DNA of 64,000 nucleotides from Porphyromonadaceae bacterium FC4 (GTDB lineage: Bacteria; Bacteroidota; Bacteroidia; Bacteroidales; Porphyromonadaceae), in NCBI GenBank assembly GCA_900120395.1, contig LT635553.1, positions 548,186 through 612,185 on the forward strand, in the 5' to 3' direction. Positions 52,301 to 59,407 of this stretch are shown piece after piece; positions within the stretch are counted from its first letter, which is position 1; every line of letters starts with the position of its first letter. The position numbers and the translations under genes were made by a program. A model generated the notes under the pieces. It made no database searches. It saw nothing but the letters and a program-made list of their open reading frames with translations, and was not told the DNA's origin.

Positions 52301-53750
52301 GGTTCAATCCTATAAGGGACCGACGGCTTGGTCAGACTTCATGATGGAGGAGAATCATGGTCTCCATCACCTCGATGACGACGATGATGTCACGCCGGAG
52401 TTCATCTGGACCGATTATGATCCGCTCACGCCCACCTCGTCTACGACGCTTTTTGATCCCGACAATGTGCAAAACTCCCACGGTCCGATCCGTGCACTTG
52501 ATATCGTTGATTTTGACGGTGAGAGGTTCCTTTATGTAATGCCGGGAGAGAATACGAGTAAGAATGTCTGCAACTCGCTGGTCGCCGTACGCTCAAGCAA
52601 GTATACCAAGAAGATGACCGGTATCCCTGAGGTCGACAATGGTACCGTCTTCCGAGCCAATAAGGCAAGCAGTAAGGCGATCCTTTGGTCTTGGCACATC
52701 ATTACTGTGCCAAAGGGTAAGCGGGCAGATTATCTTGCTCTCAATAAGTTCGTCACCTTGGATATGGGGTCGGAGAAGGTTGATGGTGTCACGTATACCT
52801 ATTCCTGGGAACATCCCGGTCTCCTCTATCAGGAGCTGGGTGCCAAGAAGCCGGCGGACATAACTACTGCCACAGGAGGCTGGGCAACTGGTGAGGGATT
52901 GGCTTGGCAACCCGACAATTACGATCTCCTTGGTATGGTCTATCAGTGGGGGCGCAAGGACCCTTTCCCCAAGGAGAACTTTGGTGGCAAGAAGGGCGAG
53001 TCGAGTCGCATATTCCCCTACCTCAAGGATGCCTCCGGCAATCACTTCCGTACCGAGTGGTATGGTGACAAGGATAGGTCGTACCGCTTTACGTACAAGC
53101 AGTCGATCGAGAACCCCACCGTTGCCGTCCGTGCAAATGCCGATGGTGATGAGCACTGGATGGTGGAAGGAGGACGTGAGACCAGCAACGGTCCGCAGGG
53201 TGCCATGCAGAGGTATCAAGTCTCCTTCATCTGGGGTGGTAAGATCTTAGGAGCCGCAAGTGAGAGAGAGGTGACTCGCAACGAGACCGACAAGACTGTC
53301 TGGGATCCGTGCCCCTATGGCTTCAAGGTTCCCTCTGTCGGCGCCGAGGTGGGTATGCCATACAATGAGTATAATAGTAAGGAGACAGGTATTGCAGCTA
53401 TAAGGAAAGCAAAAGTTAGAGCCCGGATCGGTGCTAATCGTGCCAAGCCGCTGACTCATGGATATGGTTCGGAAACCTACTGGAATGGTTCTCTCTCCGG
53501 AAATGGTTATGAGAAACCCGGTGCTACGCGTGGCGCATTCGTCCACTTCCACTCCTCCTGCCCCGTTTATGGAGGAATGGGGCGCTCCGGAGCCTGGGAG
53601 CTTAAGACTACGACCGATTACTACTCTGGAGCGGGCGTGCCTGTCAATCTGTCCGGTAAGGCTGCCGTCCTCCCCATCTTCCCGGTAGCCAACAGCAAGG
53701 AGCAGGACTACCAGGAGTACTGGAAGCCCTCCACCCGCTCGGCTAAGTAA
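49374..53750 (+). CDS. Large fimbrial tip-type lipoprotein (1458 residues)
   Basis: A very large exported lipoprotein (lipobox TTGC, Cys23) ending the fimbrial operon. The N-terminal 400 residues follow the fimbrillin plan (AEAIRILAFNVPAGG, RLVLLANLPGG, RLYRALARVDVG, NYRYRINILKIDGPG). The middle contains repeated beta-domain stretches. The C-terminal third carries LGMVYQWGRKDPFP (near residue 1186) and VWDPCPYGFKVPS (near 1309), marks of the Fib_succ_major-type domain often found at the ends of Bacteroides surface proteins. By size and place it corresponds to Mfa5, but I see no von Willebrand A metal site (DxSxS). An adhesin at the tip is the best guess. Two hairpins follow the stop. Confidence 0.82.
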   Translation: MKRRLFSFGTLLVTLAILVTTGCRDQFAEDYFPDNDRRTEDGSSSGGEQDMNIVLDIPEMLQSGSLRSLTPDQESNAEAIRILAFNVPAGGNEEQETYAYEARIKSGPTLKDDKYYVTLTLNQGAKPQRLVLLANLPGGKLPAAVTEGATKKDIYESLVYEYAAEGWKSAGDKSGAAKGTDYDLIPMWGESRAFDVAAGENTVKDYYYDDGVIRLYRALARVDVGMNFDTAPTPDASLPESNEGMDKTAERLFDLTDVYVYHPAKSYRMAGSMSNIEKKDGKYKATAPTLPAGVEYYTGKTADELKMHYDVNPEKGSLVRSIYLPEAPVKETGVVKEELDGNACIVVGGVYKGNNFNPKGKENTAKTYYRIDFVKAKEQGEDKASRVPILRNYRYRINILKIDGPGHKTPEDAINNTSSDVIYSVSVWDENETSKVVTDGKYWLKLSQDQLNVGKYGGKLPITFETNCPEGWELIVPDEYAPDPLNHPEKRTPNPLAKPENKEWVKTVLGQKIGDVNGLKSSTGKETKPETVDFAIKMQDDPDFQGLEGAFIVQTYGGRLNWTVRVRQTNKLDLVLEIYKDKEMTQQTNFIEVHEGGWSFDRTVTVDGKEYSPKDQGSYTVFYVRALPYGPLEGQEKLKGWDLTVTDAGGNDFKFWSYGGHGYPGPDNKETDLTETDFLSFNNYYEGNGYIPLMFKQVGNNLYELAVSNDGISTTNRDPFEIRRNKYTFTLTVTDPADSTKKESISKSINVLQQEHNIILYTDRELTNPVSYDENHPELFLMNGKDKQLYVKSNIPGYIKLLRQGQDVRARGTDPQRPEMIPMEQIVGAKADYSRLTIDKSTLQKNISTPQDIYYFPANLGTENLRNMYSFKTRDDIKADEKLRWGYADWTVDTTDPFFKWKFDDGDEAGENFRTEFVCVAVRPEANCYVLELDSYGIFIPLSRINTAADTFYDKWEMPKDWDSYIVGALGGETRWVQSYKGPTAWSDFMMEENHGLHHLDDDDDVTPEFIWTDYDPLTPTSSTTLFDPDNVQNSHGPIRALDIVDFDGERFLYVMPGENTSKNVCNSLVAVRSSKYTKKMTGIPEVDNGTVFRANKASSKAILWSWHIITVPKGKRADYLALNKFVTLDMGSEKVDGVTYTYSWEHPGLLYQELGAKKPADITTATGGWATGEGLAWQPDNYDLLGMVYQWGRKDPFPKENFGGKKGESSRIFPYLKDASGNHFRTEWYGDKDRSYRFTYKQSIENPTVAVRANADGDEHWMVEGGRETSNGPQGAMQRYQVSFIWGGKILGAASEREVTRNETDKTVWDPCPYGFKVPSVGAEVGMPYNEYNSKETGIAAIRKAKVRARIGANRAKPLTHGYGSETYWNGSLSGNGYEKPGATRGAFVHFHSSCPVYGGMGRSGAWELKTTTDYYSGAGVPVNLSGKAAVLPIFPVANSKEQDYQEYWKPSTRSAK

Positions 53751-53761
53751 GTCAGAGACTC

Positions 53762-53786
53762 TACCCCACCCAAACCGGGTGTGGTA
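53762..53786 (+). terminator. First hairpin after the fimbrial operon
   Basis: TACC-CACCC and GGGTG-GGTA pair around AAACC with one unpaired position per arm, 12 bases after the stop. Confidence 0.55.
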
Positions 53787-53801
53787 AGGTGAGATGAGAT
53801 G

Positions 53802-53840
53802 AAAATAGCCTGTAGATACCTGGTATCTACAGGCTATTTC
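53802..53840 (+). terminator. Strong terminator of the fimbrial operon
   Basis: AAATAGCCTGTAGATACC and GGTATCTACAGGCTATTT form an almost perfect 18-19 bp stem around one base. It lies between the tip-protein gene and palindrome array 5. Confidence 0.75.
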
Positions 53841-53849
53841 GTCTCCACC

Positions 53850-55266
53850 GCCGACCCCGCCAGGGGTCGTTTATTCCTAGCAAACCCGGGGACTGCCGAC
53901 CCTGCCAGGGGTCGTTTCTTCATAGCCCGGGTGTCGAGGCGCGTAGCGCCGAAGACCCCGGGTAAACGAAGCTTCCACCCACCCCCCGACCCCGCTAGGG
54001 GTCGCCAAACGATCGACCCTCTGGCGACCCCTAGCGGGGTCGTTTTATTGACGAGGGCTATCTCTATTCCCGGGGTCATCGTCGGGGCGTTCGCCCCTCC
54101 TCGACCGCCGGGCTATGAAAGAGGCACCCCTGTCGGGGTGCTACCGCCCCACCGCTTCGCCCTCTTCTTTTTCCCAAACCGGCACCCTTTCGGGGTCGCC
54201 ATTCCCTATCCGCTCTTTTCCCTAACCCTCGACTACGAAAGAACGACCCCGTAGGGGTCGAAGAATCTAGCCCCGGGTCAGAGCTCCGAAGGAGCATCTG
54301 ACCCGGGGTAAATGATCCGGGTTTTATCCCCGACCCTGACGCACGTCGGGATCGCACCCCGTCATCTGATGGTACGACTCCAACGTTCGTCGGAGTCGTG
54401 TTCCTTGTCGACCTGCTTTCCCAGGGTCATTCGCTCCTATCGTCGCTCTGACCCTGGGCTATTGATGTACGACCCCGACGAATGTCGGGGTCAATACTCT
54501 GTCCGTCCTTTTTTCGAATACTCGACTGCGAAAGAACGACCCCGCCAGGGGTCGAAGAATATAGCTCCGGGTCAGAGCTCCGAAGGAGCATCTGACCCGG
54601 GGTAACCGATCCGGGTTTTATCCCCGACCCCGACGCACGTCGGGGTCGCACCCCGTCATCTGAAGGTACGACTCCAACGTCCGTCGGAGTCGTGTCCCTC
54701 TTCGACCTGCTTTCCCAGGGTCATTCGCTCCTATCGTCGCTCTGACCCTGGGCTATTGATGTACGACCCCGCCAGGGGTCGCCGGGAGGGAGGGATCGCC
54801 GTTTCCCCGGGGTCTTCGGTGCTTCGCACCTCGACCGCGGGCTATGAAAGAACGACCCCTTCGGGGTCGCCAGTCCCGCCCCGCTATCGTCCTTGTTCCC
54901 GCCTCCTCATTGGGTAGAACCTCTGGATCGGCAGCACCCCGTAGGGGTGCCTCCTTCCTAGCCCGGTGGTCGAGGAGGGGCGAACGCCCCGACGATGACC
55001 CCGGGAAAAGAGATAGCCTCAATAAATAAAACGACCCTGCCAGGGGTCGCCATAGGGTCGATCGTTTGGCGACCCCTGGCGGGGTCGGCGGGAGGGAGGA
55101 GGACGCCCTTTTCCCGGGGTCTTCGGTGCTTCGCACCTCGACCGCCGGGCTATGAATGAACGACCCCTATCGGGGTCGGCAGTCCCGTCCCGCTATCGTC
55201 CTTATTCCCGCCTCCTCATTGGGTAGAACCTCTGGATCGCCAGTACCCCTGTCGGGGTGCTGCCGA
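53850..55266. repeat. Palindrome array 5, types I and II with an internal tandem duplication
   Basis: The largest array. It holds a type I hairpin with the changed pair GGCGC-gta-GCGCC (53924-53962), type I' hairpins (54069-54113 and 54961-55005), reversed type I hairpins (54805-54843 and 55113-55151), and two type II runs in the same order as after recG (from about 54231 and from about 54523, offset of about 292 bases, nearly identical over some 240 bases). GACCCC/GGGGTC and GCACCCC/GGGGTGC palindromes fill the rest. No gene is supported; several frames of 70-150 codons across it are products of the repeat. Confidence 0.9.
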
Positions 55267-55287
55267 CCAAACGTCTATATCCAATAA

Positions 55288-55396
55288 GGGACGGATAGTA
55301 GCCAAAAGTTTCCAGTAGGAAACCGAACGATTTGACGGATAGAAGCGATCTCTTTCCTACTGGAAACATTTCCCTCCCACCCATCAAACTTTTTTG
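55288..55396. repeat. Element A, copy 7, chimeric (units head to head)
   Basis: The left half is minus-oriented (ACGGATAGTAGC, TTTCC-AGTA-GGAAA, then TTTGACGGATAGAAGC), the right half plus-oriented (TTTCC-TACT-GGAAA, then a decayed CCCATCAAAC and TTTTTTG). It closes palindrome array 5 on the right, before the ferritin promoter. Confidence 0.8.
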
Positions 55397-55464
55397 CCCC
55401 CCCCTTAATGGCGACCCCTCCGCGGTCAGCATCTCCCGCAATTAGATTAATTTAGCCCTTGGGC

Positions 55465-55496
55465 ATTGTACAATTCTCAAAAGAGTCGTATCTTTG
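55465..55496 (+). promoter_or_regulatory. Promoter of the ferritin gene
   Basis: ATTG (55465-55468, one base off TTTG) and TAtcTTTG (55489-55496) are 20 bases apart; the leader is about 40 bases. Confidence 0.65.
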
Positions 55497-55540
55497 AGAG
55501 GATTAAAAAATACAATTCATTTATTTTAGCCCCTACAGAT

Positions 55541-56026
55541 ATGATCAAGAAAGAACTCCTAGATATGATTTGCGAGCAGATTAACTTTGAGTACGAGTCT
55601 GCTTTCATCTACCGCAAGCTAGCCATCGACCTCGAGCTTGAGGGCTGGATCGGCTTTGCCCACTGGTTCACCGCACAGTACGAGGAAGAGGTGGAGCACG
55701 CCGAGGCGATGATCCACTACGTCCTGGAGCGTGGCGAGCAGCCGGTGCTCAAGGACATCAAGATGAGCGACATCAAGTCCGAGAGCATCGTCGGCTACTT
55801 TGAGATCGCCCACGAGCATGAGTGCCTCGTATCCGACAAGATCGACGAGATCGTGACCAAGGCGATTGAGGTAAAGGACTATGCGACCGAAAACTTCTTC
55901 CGCAAGTTCGTTGACGAGCAGGTAGAGGAAGAGGCGACGACCGCCGGTATCCTCGACCACCTGAAGCTGGTGACCGGCAATGCCGGCTACATGATCATCG
56001 ACCGGGAGCTGGGCGCGCGCAAGTAA
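55541..56026 (+). CDS. ftnA: Ferritin (non-heme, FtnA-like)
   Basis: A 161-residue iron-storage protein that oxidises and stores iron in a 24-subunit cage. The ferroxidase ligands appear in register with bacterial FtnA: Glu17 (NFEYESAF), Tyr24, Glu50 and His53 (QYEEEVEHAEAM), and Glu94 and Gln127 regions in AHEHECLVSDKID and EQVEEEATTAG. I start at ATG 55541 since the upstream in-frame codons read through the leader. It is a single-gene unit with its own promoter and a perfect 19-bp palindrome behind the stop. The exported SOD on the other side of the following repeat suggests a shared theme of iron and oxygen defence. Confidence 0.95.
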   Translation: MIKKELLDMICEQINFEYESAFIYRKLAIDLELEGWIGFAHWFTAQYEEEVEHAEAMIHYVLERGEQPVLKDIKMSDIKSESIVGYFEIAHEHECLVSDKIDEIVTKAIEVKDYATENFFRKFVDEQVEEEATTAGILDHLKLVTGNAGYMIIDRELGARK

Positions 56027-56057
56027 CGTCGGTCCCCGATATCTTTTTATCCCCAAA

Positions 56058-56095
56058 AGAGAGGGTGTGTCAAAAGCTTTTGACACACCCTCTCT
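56058..56095. terminator. GAGGGTGTG-type palindrome after the ferritin gene, perfect
   Basis: AGAGAGGGTGTGTCAAAAG and its exact complement form a 38-base perfect palindrome 32 bases after the stop. It is the best-preserved member of the family at 455, 5487 and 30247. Confidence 0.7.
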
Positions 56096-56121
56096 CCATC
56101 TAGGTGGAAGACGACCGGTCC

Positions 56122-56340
56122 TATGGCGACCCCTTCGGGGTCGGCGGTGGGGAAGAGGGGTCGCCGTTTCCCCGGGGTCTTCGGTGCTTCGCACCTCGAC
56201 CGCCGGGCTATGAAAGAACGACCCCTGCCGGGGTCGTGATTTGGTTTGGGGACAATCTTATCCCAGGGGTCATCGTCGGGGCGTCCGCCCCTCCTCGACC
56301 GCGGGCTATGAAGAAACGACCCCTAACGGGGTCGGCAGGA
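56122..56340. repeat. Palindrome array 6 (short, type I reversed)
   Basis: GACCCC/GGGGTC near 56129, a reversed type I hairpin GGTGC-ttc-GCACC (56170-56208), GACCCC/GGGGTC (about 56219-56235), a type I' hairpin GGGGCG-tcc-GCCCC (56261-56306) and a last GACCCC palindrome. This array has no element A copy beside it. No gene. Confidence 0.85.
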
Positions 56341-56341
56341 T

Positions 56342-56383
56342 AAAAAATGAGCCCCGTCAGCAAGGGCTGCGGGGCTCGTTTTT
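56342..56383 (-). terminator. Terminator of the superoxide dismutase gene
   Basis: GAGCCCCG (56349-56356) and CGGGGCTC (56370-56377) pair; T runs stand on both sides (minus strand ATTTTTTA, plus strand GTTTTTG), so it may work in both directions. Confidence 0.75.
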
Positions 56384-56405
56384 GGGGGTTACTCCTATAG
56401 AGTGG

Positions 56406-57134
56406 TTACTTTGCGCACTCGTTGTAGCGCTGCTCTACCACCTTCCAGTCGGTGATCTTCCAGATGTTTTTGAGGTAGTCCATGCGGACGTTGCGGTAGT
56501 CGAGGTAGTAGGAGTGCTCCCAGACGTCGATCGCTAGAAGGGGCTCCTGATTCTTGGTGACGGGGTTGTCGGCGTTTTGGGTCTTGGTGATGACCAGCTT
56601 GCCGTCTTTGTCGCAAGCGAGGAAGCACCAGCCGGATCCAAACACGGATGCCGCTTCGGTCTGGAACTGCTCCCGGAACTTCTCAAAGGATCCAAAGGTC
56701 TTGTCGATCGCCTCTGCCAGCTTGCCCTCGGGCTTTTGCTTGGCTTCGCTCTGCGGAGCCATCTGCAGGAAGAAGAGGTAGTGGTTGAGGCTCTGCCCTG
56801 CTTGGTTGAAGAGCTTGCCCTCCGAGGACTTGACGATCTCTACGAGGGACTTGTTTTCGAAGTCGGTGCCCTTGATCAGTTCGTTCAGCGTATTGAGATA
56901 GCCTGCGTAGTGCTTGCCATAGTGGAGCTCTACGGTTTCTTTGCCCATGACGGGCTCTAGGGCATCAGTTGCATAGGGTAGTTGGGGTAGTTCGAATTTC
57001 ATATCTTTATTGGGGTTTTGATCCGTGGTCTTCGTGGTGTTTTGGGAGTTACCCGTGCTGCATGCAAAAGTCGACACCGCCAGCACACCTGCCAAAACCA
57101 GGGATAAGTTTAGTAAAAAATTATTTCCGCTCAT
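56406..57134 (-). CDS. sodB: Iron/manganese superoxide dismutase with export signal
   Basis: A 242-residue Fe/Mn SOD that converts superoxide to hydrogen peroxide. Metal ligands are visible in order: ELHYGKHYAGYL (first His), LNHYLFF (second His), and IDVWEHSYYLDYRN (Asp and third His). Gln in NQAGQSLNHY at the position typical of the Fe type points to an iron or cambialistic enzyme. Unlike normal cytosolic SodB it begins with a hydrophobic signal (MSGNNFLLNLSLVLAGVLAVSTFAC) and a Ser/Thr/Asn linker, so it should be exported, perhaps lipidated at Cys25, though TFAC is not an ideal lipobox. I start at ATG 57134; the longer frame has no family similarity. A 17-base palindrome lies in the promoter region. 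Confidence 0.92.
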   Translation of the reverse strand: MSGNNFLLNLSLVLAGVLAVSTFACSTGNSQNTTKTTDQNPNKDMKFELPQLPYATDALEPVMGKETVELHYGKHYAGYLNTLNELIKGTDFENKSLVEIVKSSEGKLFNQAGQSLNHYLFFLQMAPQSEAKQKPEGKLAEAIDKTFGSFEKFREQFQTEAASVFGSGWCFLACDKDGKLVITKTQNADNPVTKNQEPLLAIDVWEHSYYLDYRNVRMDYLKNIWKITDWKVVEQRYNECAK

Positions 57135-57165
57135 GTCGCTTTGTTTGTATAGGCTTAGTGAGTGT

Positions 57166-57182
57166 GAATACACCGTGTATTC
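57166..57182. promoter_or_regulatory. Operator-like palindrome between sodB and meaB
   Basis: GAATACAC-C-GTGTATTC is a perfect 8-bp inverted repeat with one central base, 32 bases upstream of the sodB ATG in the divergent intergenic region. It could bind a dimeric repressor or activator. No -7 TAnnTTTG element was found for sodB itself. Confidence 0.45.
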
Positions 57183-57276
57183 GCTTATATAACAAGCGTG
57201 CCCACCAAATGGTTCACACGTGGTGGTTTGTCCCCGTATCCCCCCTCGATACCGACGTTCGTCGGGGGCGGCTTCT

Positions 57277-57308
57277 TTTGATACCGGCCTTGGTTTTTGG
57301 TACATTTG
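57277..57308 (+). promoter_or_regulatory. Promoter of the meaB operon
   Basis: TTTG (57277-57280) and TAcaTTTG (57301-57308) are 20 bases apart. The leader to the meaB ATG is about 27 bases. Confidence 0.75.
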
Positions 57309-57340
57309 TGAAGTAGACGATTCAAGATGATTCGAAGAAT

Positions 57341-58441
57341 ATGAGCAAACATGATCACCCGGAAAACAGCGGGCAGTACAAGGGGCTAAAGGTCAATGCA
57401 GGTGTCCAAGCGGCTCCGATGGTGAACCCTTACTTCCAAAGGGTCAGACGAAAAAAACTCACGGTCGACGACTATGTCTCCGGGATCCTCGATGGGGACC
57501 GGGTGATGCTGTCCCGTGCGGTGACGCTGGTGGAGAGCCGACTGCCGGAGCATCAGGCGATAGCGCAGCAGGTGATCGAGCGGTGCCTGCCTCATGCCAA
57601 GAGGTCGGTGCGCGTGGGTATCACCGGAGTGCCCGGTGCAGGCAAGAGCACATCCATTGATGCTTTTGGCATGCATGTGCTGGAGAAGGGACACAAACTG
57701 GCGGTACTCGCCATCGACCCCTCCAGCGAACGCTCCAAGGGGTCCATCCTGGGCGACAAGACCCGTATGGCGGATCTCTCCAAGCAGGAGGATGCCTTCA
57801 TCCGTCCCAGCCCTTCGGCAGGATCGCTCGGCGGGGTGGCACGCAAGACGCGCGAGACGATCGTCCTCTGCGAGGCGGCGGGCTTTGATACCGTATTCGT
57901 GGAGACTGTAGGGGTGGGGCAGAGTGAGACGGCGGTACACTCGATGGTGGACTTTTTTCTGCTCATCCAGCTGGCAGGCACCGGTGACGAGCTCCAGGGG
58001 ATCAAGCGGGGGATCATGGAGATGTGTGACGGTATCGTGATCAATAAGGCGGATGGGGACAACGTGAAAAAAGCAGAGCTTGCGGCGTCTCACTTCCGCA
58101 ACGCTCTGCACCTCTTCCCGCAGTCGGAGAGCGGCTGGACGCCACGGGTGCAGACCTACTCGGGCTTTTATGGGCTCAATATAGATAAGGTGTGGAAGAT
58201 GGTGGAGGACTACATCGAGTATGTGAGGAAGACCGGCTACTTTGAGTACAACAGAAACAAGCAGGCGAAGTACTGGATGTATGAGAGCATCAACGAAGCT
58301 CTGAAGAACTCTTTCTATCAAGACGATCGAATCAAGGAGCTTTTGCCCCGGATGGAGCAGGCTGTGCTGGAGGATCGTATCAGCTCCTTTGTCGCCAGTG
58401 GAAAACTGCTGGAGGCGTACTTTCGAGACAAGAACCAATGA
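57341..58441 (+). CDS. meaB: Methylmalonyl-CoA mutase-associated GTPase MeaB
   Basis: A 366-residue G3E-family GTPase that guards the loading and integrity of adenosylcobalamin in methylmalonyl-CoA mutase. Walker A GVPGAGKST at 96-104, the switch regions in LAIDPSSERSKGSILGDKTRM, VETVGVGQSE and the base-recognition NKAD motif are all intact, and the C-terminal helices (FEYNRNKQAKYWMYESINEAL) match the dimerisation arm of MeaB. The mutase genes are not in the window. It overlaps the next gene by four bases (ATGA) and heads a run of nine plus-strand genes. Together with nrdJ it indicates that this organism depends on or uses vitamin B12. Confidence 0.95.
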   Translation: MSKHDHPENSGQYKGLKVNAGVQAAPMVNPYFQRVRRKKLTVDDYVSGILDGDRVMLSRAVTLVESRLPEHQAIAQQVIERCLPHAKRSVRVGITGVPGAGKSTSIDAFGMHVLEKGHKLAVLAIDPSSERSKGSILGDKTRMADLSKQEDAFIRPSPSAGSLGGVARKTRETIVLCEAAGFDTVFVETVGVGQSETAVHSMVDFFLLIQLAGTGDELQGIKRGIMEMCDGIVINKADGDNVKKAELAASHFRNALHLFPQSESGWTPRVQTYSGFYGLNIDKVWKMVEDYIEYVRKTGYFEYNRNKQAKYWMYESINEALKNSFYQDDRIKELLPRMEQAVLEDRISSFVASGKLLEAYFRDKNQ

Positions 58442-58782
58442 ATAATCGATCCTTCTACATGATCATCTCCGTACTGTGTCTGATCGACATGGTACTGCTC
58501 ATGCGCCCCAATCCGGATGTGACCGCCGTACTGCGTACGATGATCTGCGGTGGCGCACTGTACTATGTGGTGAAGCGCTTTAGGCAGCCGAATATCACGA
58601 TGTTTCTCTTCCTGGCTGTGGCGGTGCTCTACAATCCTATCTTTAGGATCCACATGGATCAGGTATGGTGGTTGGTCAGTGATGTGGTCACTCTGGCACT
58701 CTTCTACTTTTTGGCGAAAGTGACCCCGATCCACGAAACCGGAATAAAGCACTACGCTGAGGATGATGAGGCAGGTAAGTAG
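58438..58782 (+). CDS. DUF6804-like small membrane protein
   Basis: A 114-residue inner-membrane protein with four probable helices (residues about 6-22, 30-46, 51-68 and 78-95). VAVLYNPIFRIHMDQVWWLVSDV resembles the Asn-Pro-Ile...His segment of the DUF6804 family, to which I assign it with moderate confidence. Function unknown. Its start overlaps the meaB stop by four bases and its end overlaps the following lipoprotein gene by 20 bases, so translation of the three is tightly linked. Confidence 0.68.
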   Translation: MNNRSFYMIISVLCLIDMVLLMRPNPDVTAVLRTMICGGALYYVVKRFRQPNITMFLFLAVAVLYNPIFRIHMDQVWWLVSDVVTLALFYFLAKVTPIHETGIKHYAEDDEAGK

Positions 58783-59407
58783 GCTCTTCCCGCTCTGGCT
58801 GATCTTGCTCTTGGCAGGTTGCTCTACTGAGAAGTTGCCTGACGAGACCGAACTTTTTCACAACCTGCAGGAAGTCCGGAAGCTCGACCTCCTGGAGATG
58901 CGGACGGAGGAGACCATCATCATCTCCGGCAGTCCGTACACCCTGCAGTCAATACGCTCCCTGGATGACGCCATGGGCTATCTGGATGACTTGCTGCGTA
59001 CGGGGAACCGTGTGGGAGTCTACTCCTTTGCGAGCTATGTGGGGGCATTCATCGACCTCGGGGCACTGGATGAGCAAGCTGTACGCGTGGATACCAAGCG
59101 CAAGGAGGTGAGCCTGACGCTGCCTGCCGTGCAGGTGGAGCCACTGGGCAGAGGGACCACGCTCACCAAGCTGCACGAACGGGTGACGGGAACACGCAAA
59201 AACATCACCAACGAGGAGCGTACAGCGTTGCAAAACAAAGCGTCCGAACTCCTTCGCCGGCGCATAGCACCGGGGATGCCGCTCTATACCGACCTGGTGA
59301 TCCGGGCGCAGGACAAGGCGCGTGCCTACTACACCGGTATGCTCCATGCCCGAGGGTATGAGGTGGTGACGGTTTCTTTTGATCAAGAGCTCTTTAGGCA
59401 TGAGTAA
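58763..59407 (+). CDS. DUF4230 lipoprotein
   Basis: A 214-residue lipoprotein (lipobox LAGC, Cys20) with the DUF4230 plan: an N-terminal part on metabolism of no known ligand (LDLLEMRTEETIIISG), the strand FASYVGAFIDLGALDEQAVRVDTKRKEVSLTLPAVQVEP, and a C-terminal helix ELLRRRIAPGM. The central Y-x-G-x-I-D-L motif is the mark of the family. Function unknown. It begins inside the preceding membrane-protein gene and is followed by a second DUF4230 gene that overlaps it by eight bases. Such pairs are common in Bacteroidales. Confidence 0.8.
   Translation: MMRQVSRLFPLWLILLLAGCSTEKLPDETELFHNLQEVRKLDLLEMRTEETIIISGSPYTLQSIRSLDDAMGYLDDLLRTGNRVGVYSFASYVGAFIDLGALDEQAVRVDTKRKEVSLTLPAVQVEPLGRGTTLTKLHERVTGTRKNITNEERTALQNKASELLRRRIAPGMPLYTDLVIRAQDKARAYYTGMLHARGYEVVTVSFDQELFRHE

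Noticed and set aside
53850-55266. Integron attC-type cassette array
   Set aside because: The palindromes recall attC sites, but there are no cassette genes between them and no integron integrase in the window.
57135-57305. 57-residue N-terminal extension of the superoxide dismutase
   Set aside because: It lies in the divergent regulatory region including the 17-base palindrome and would hide the signal peptide.
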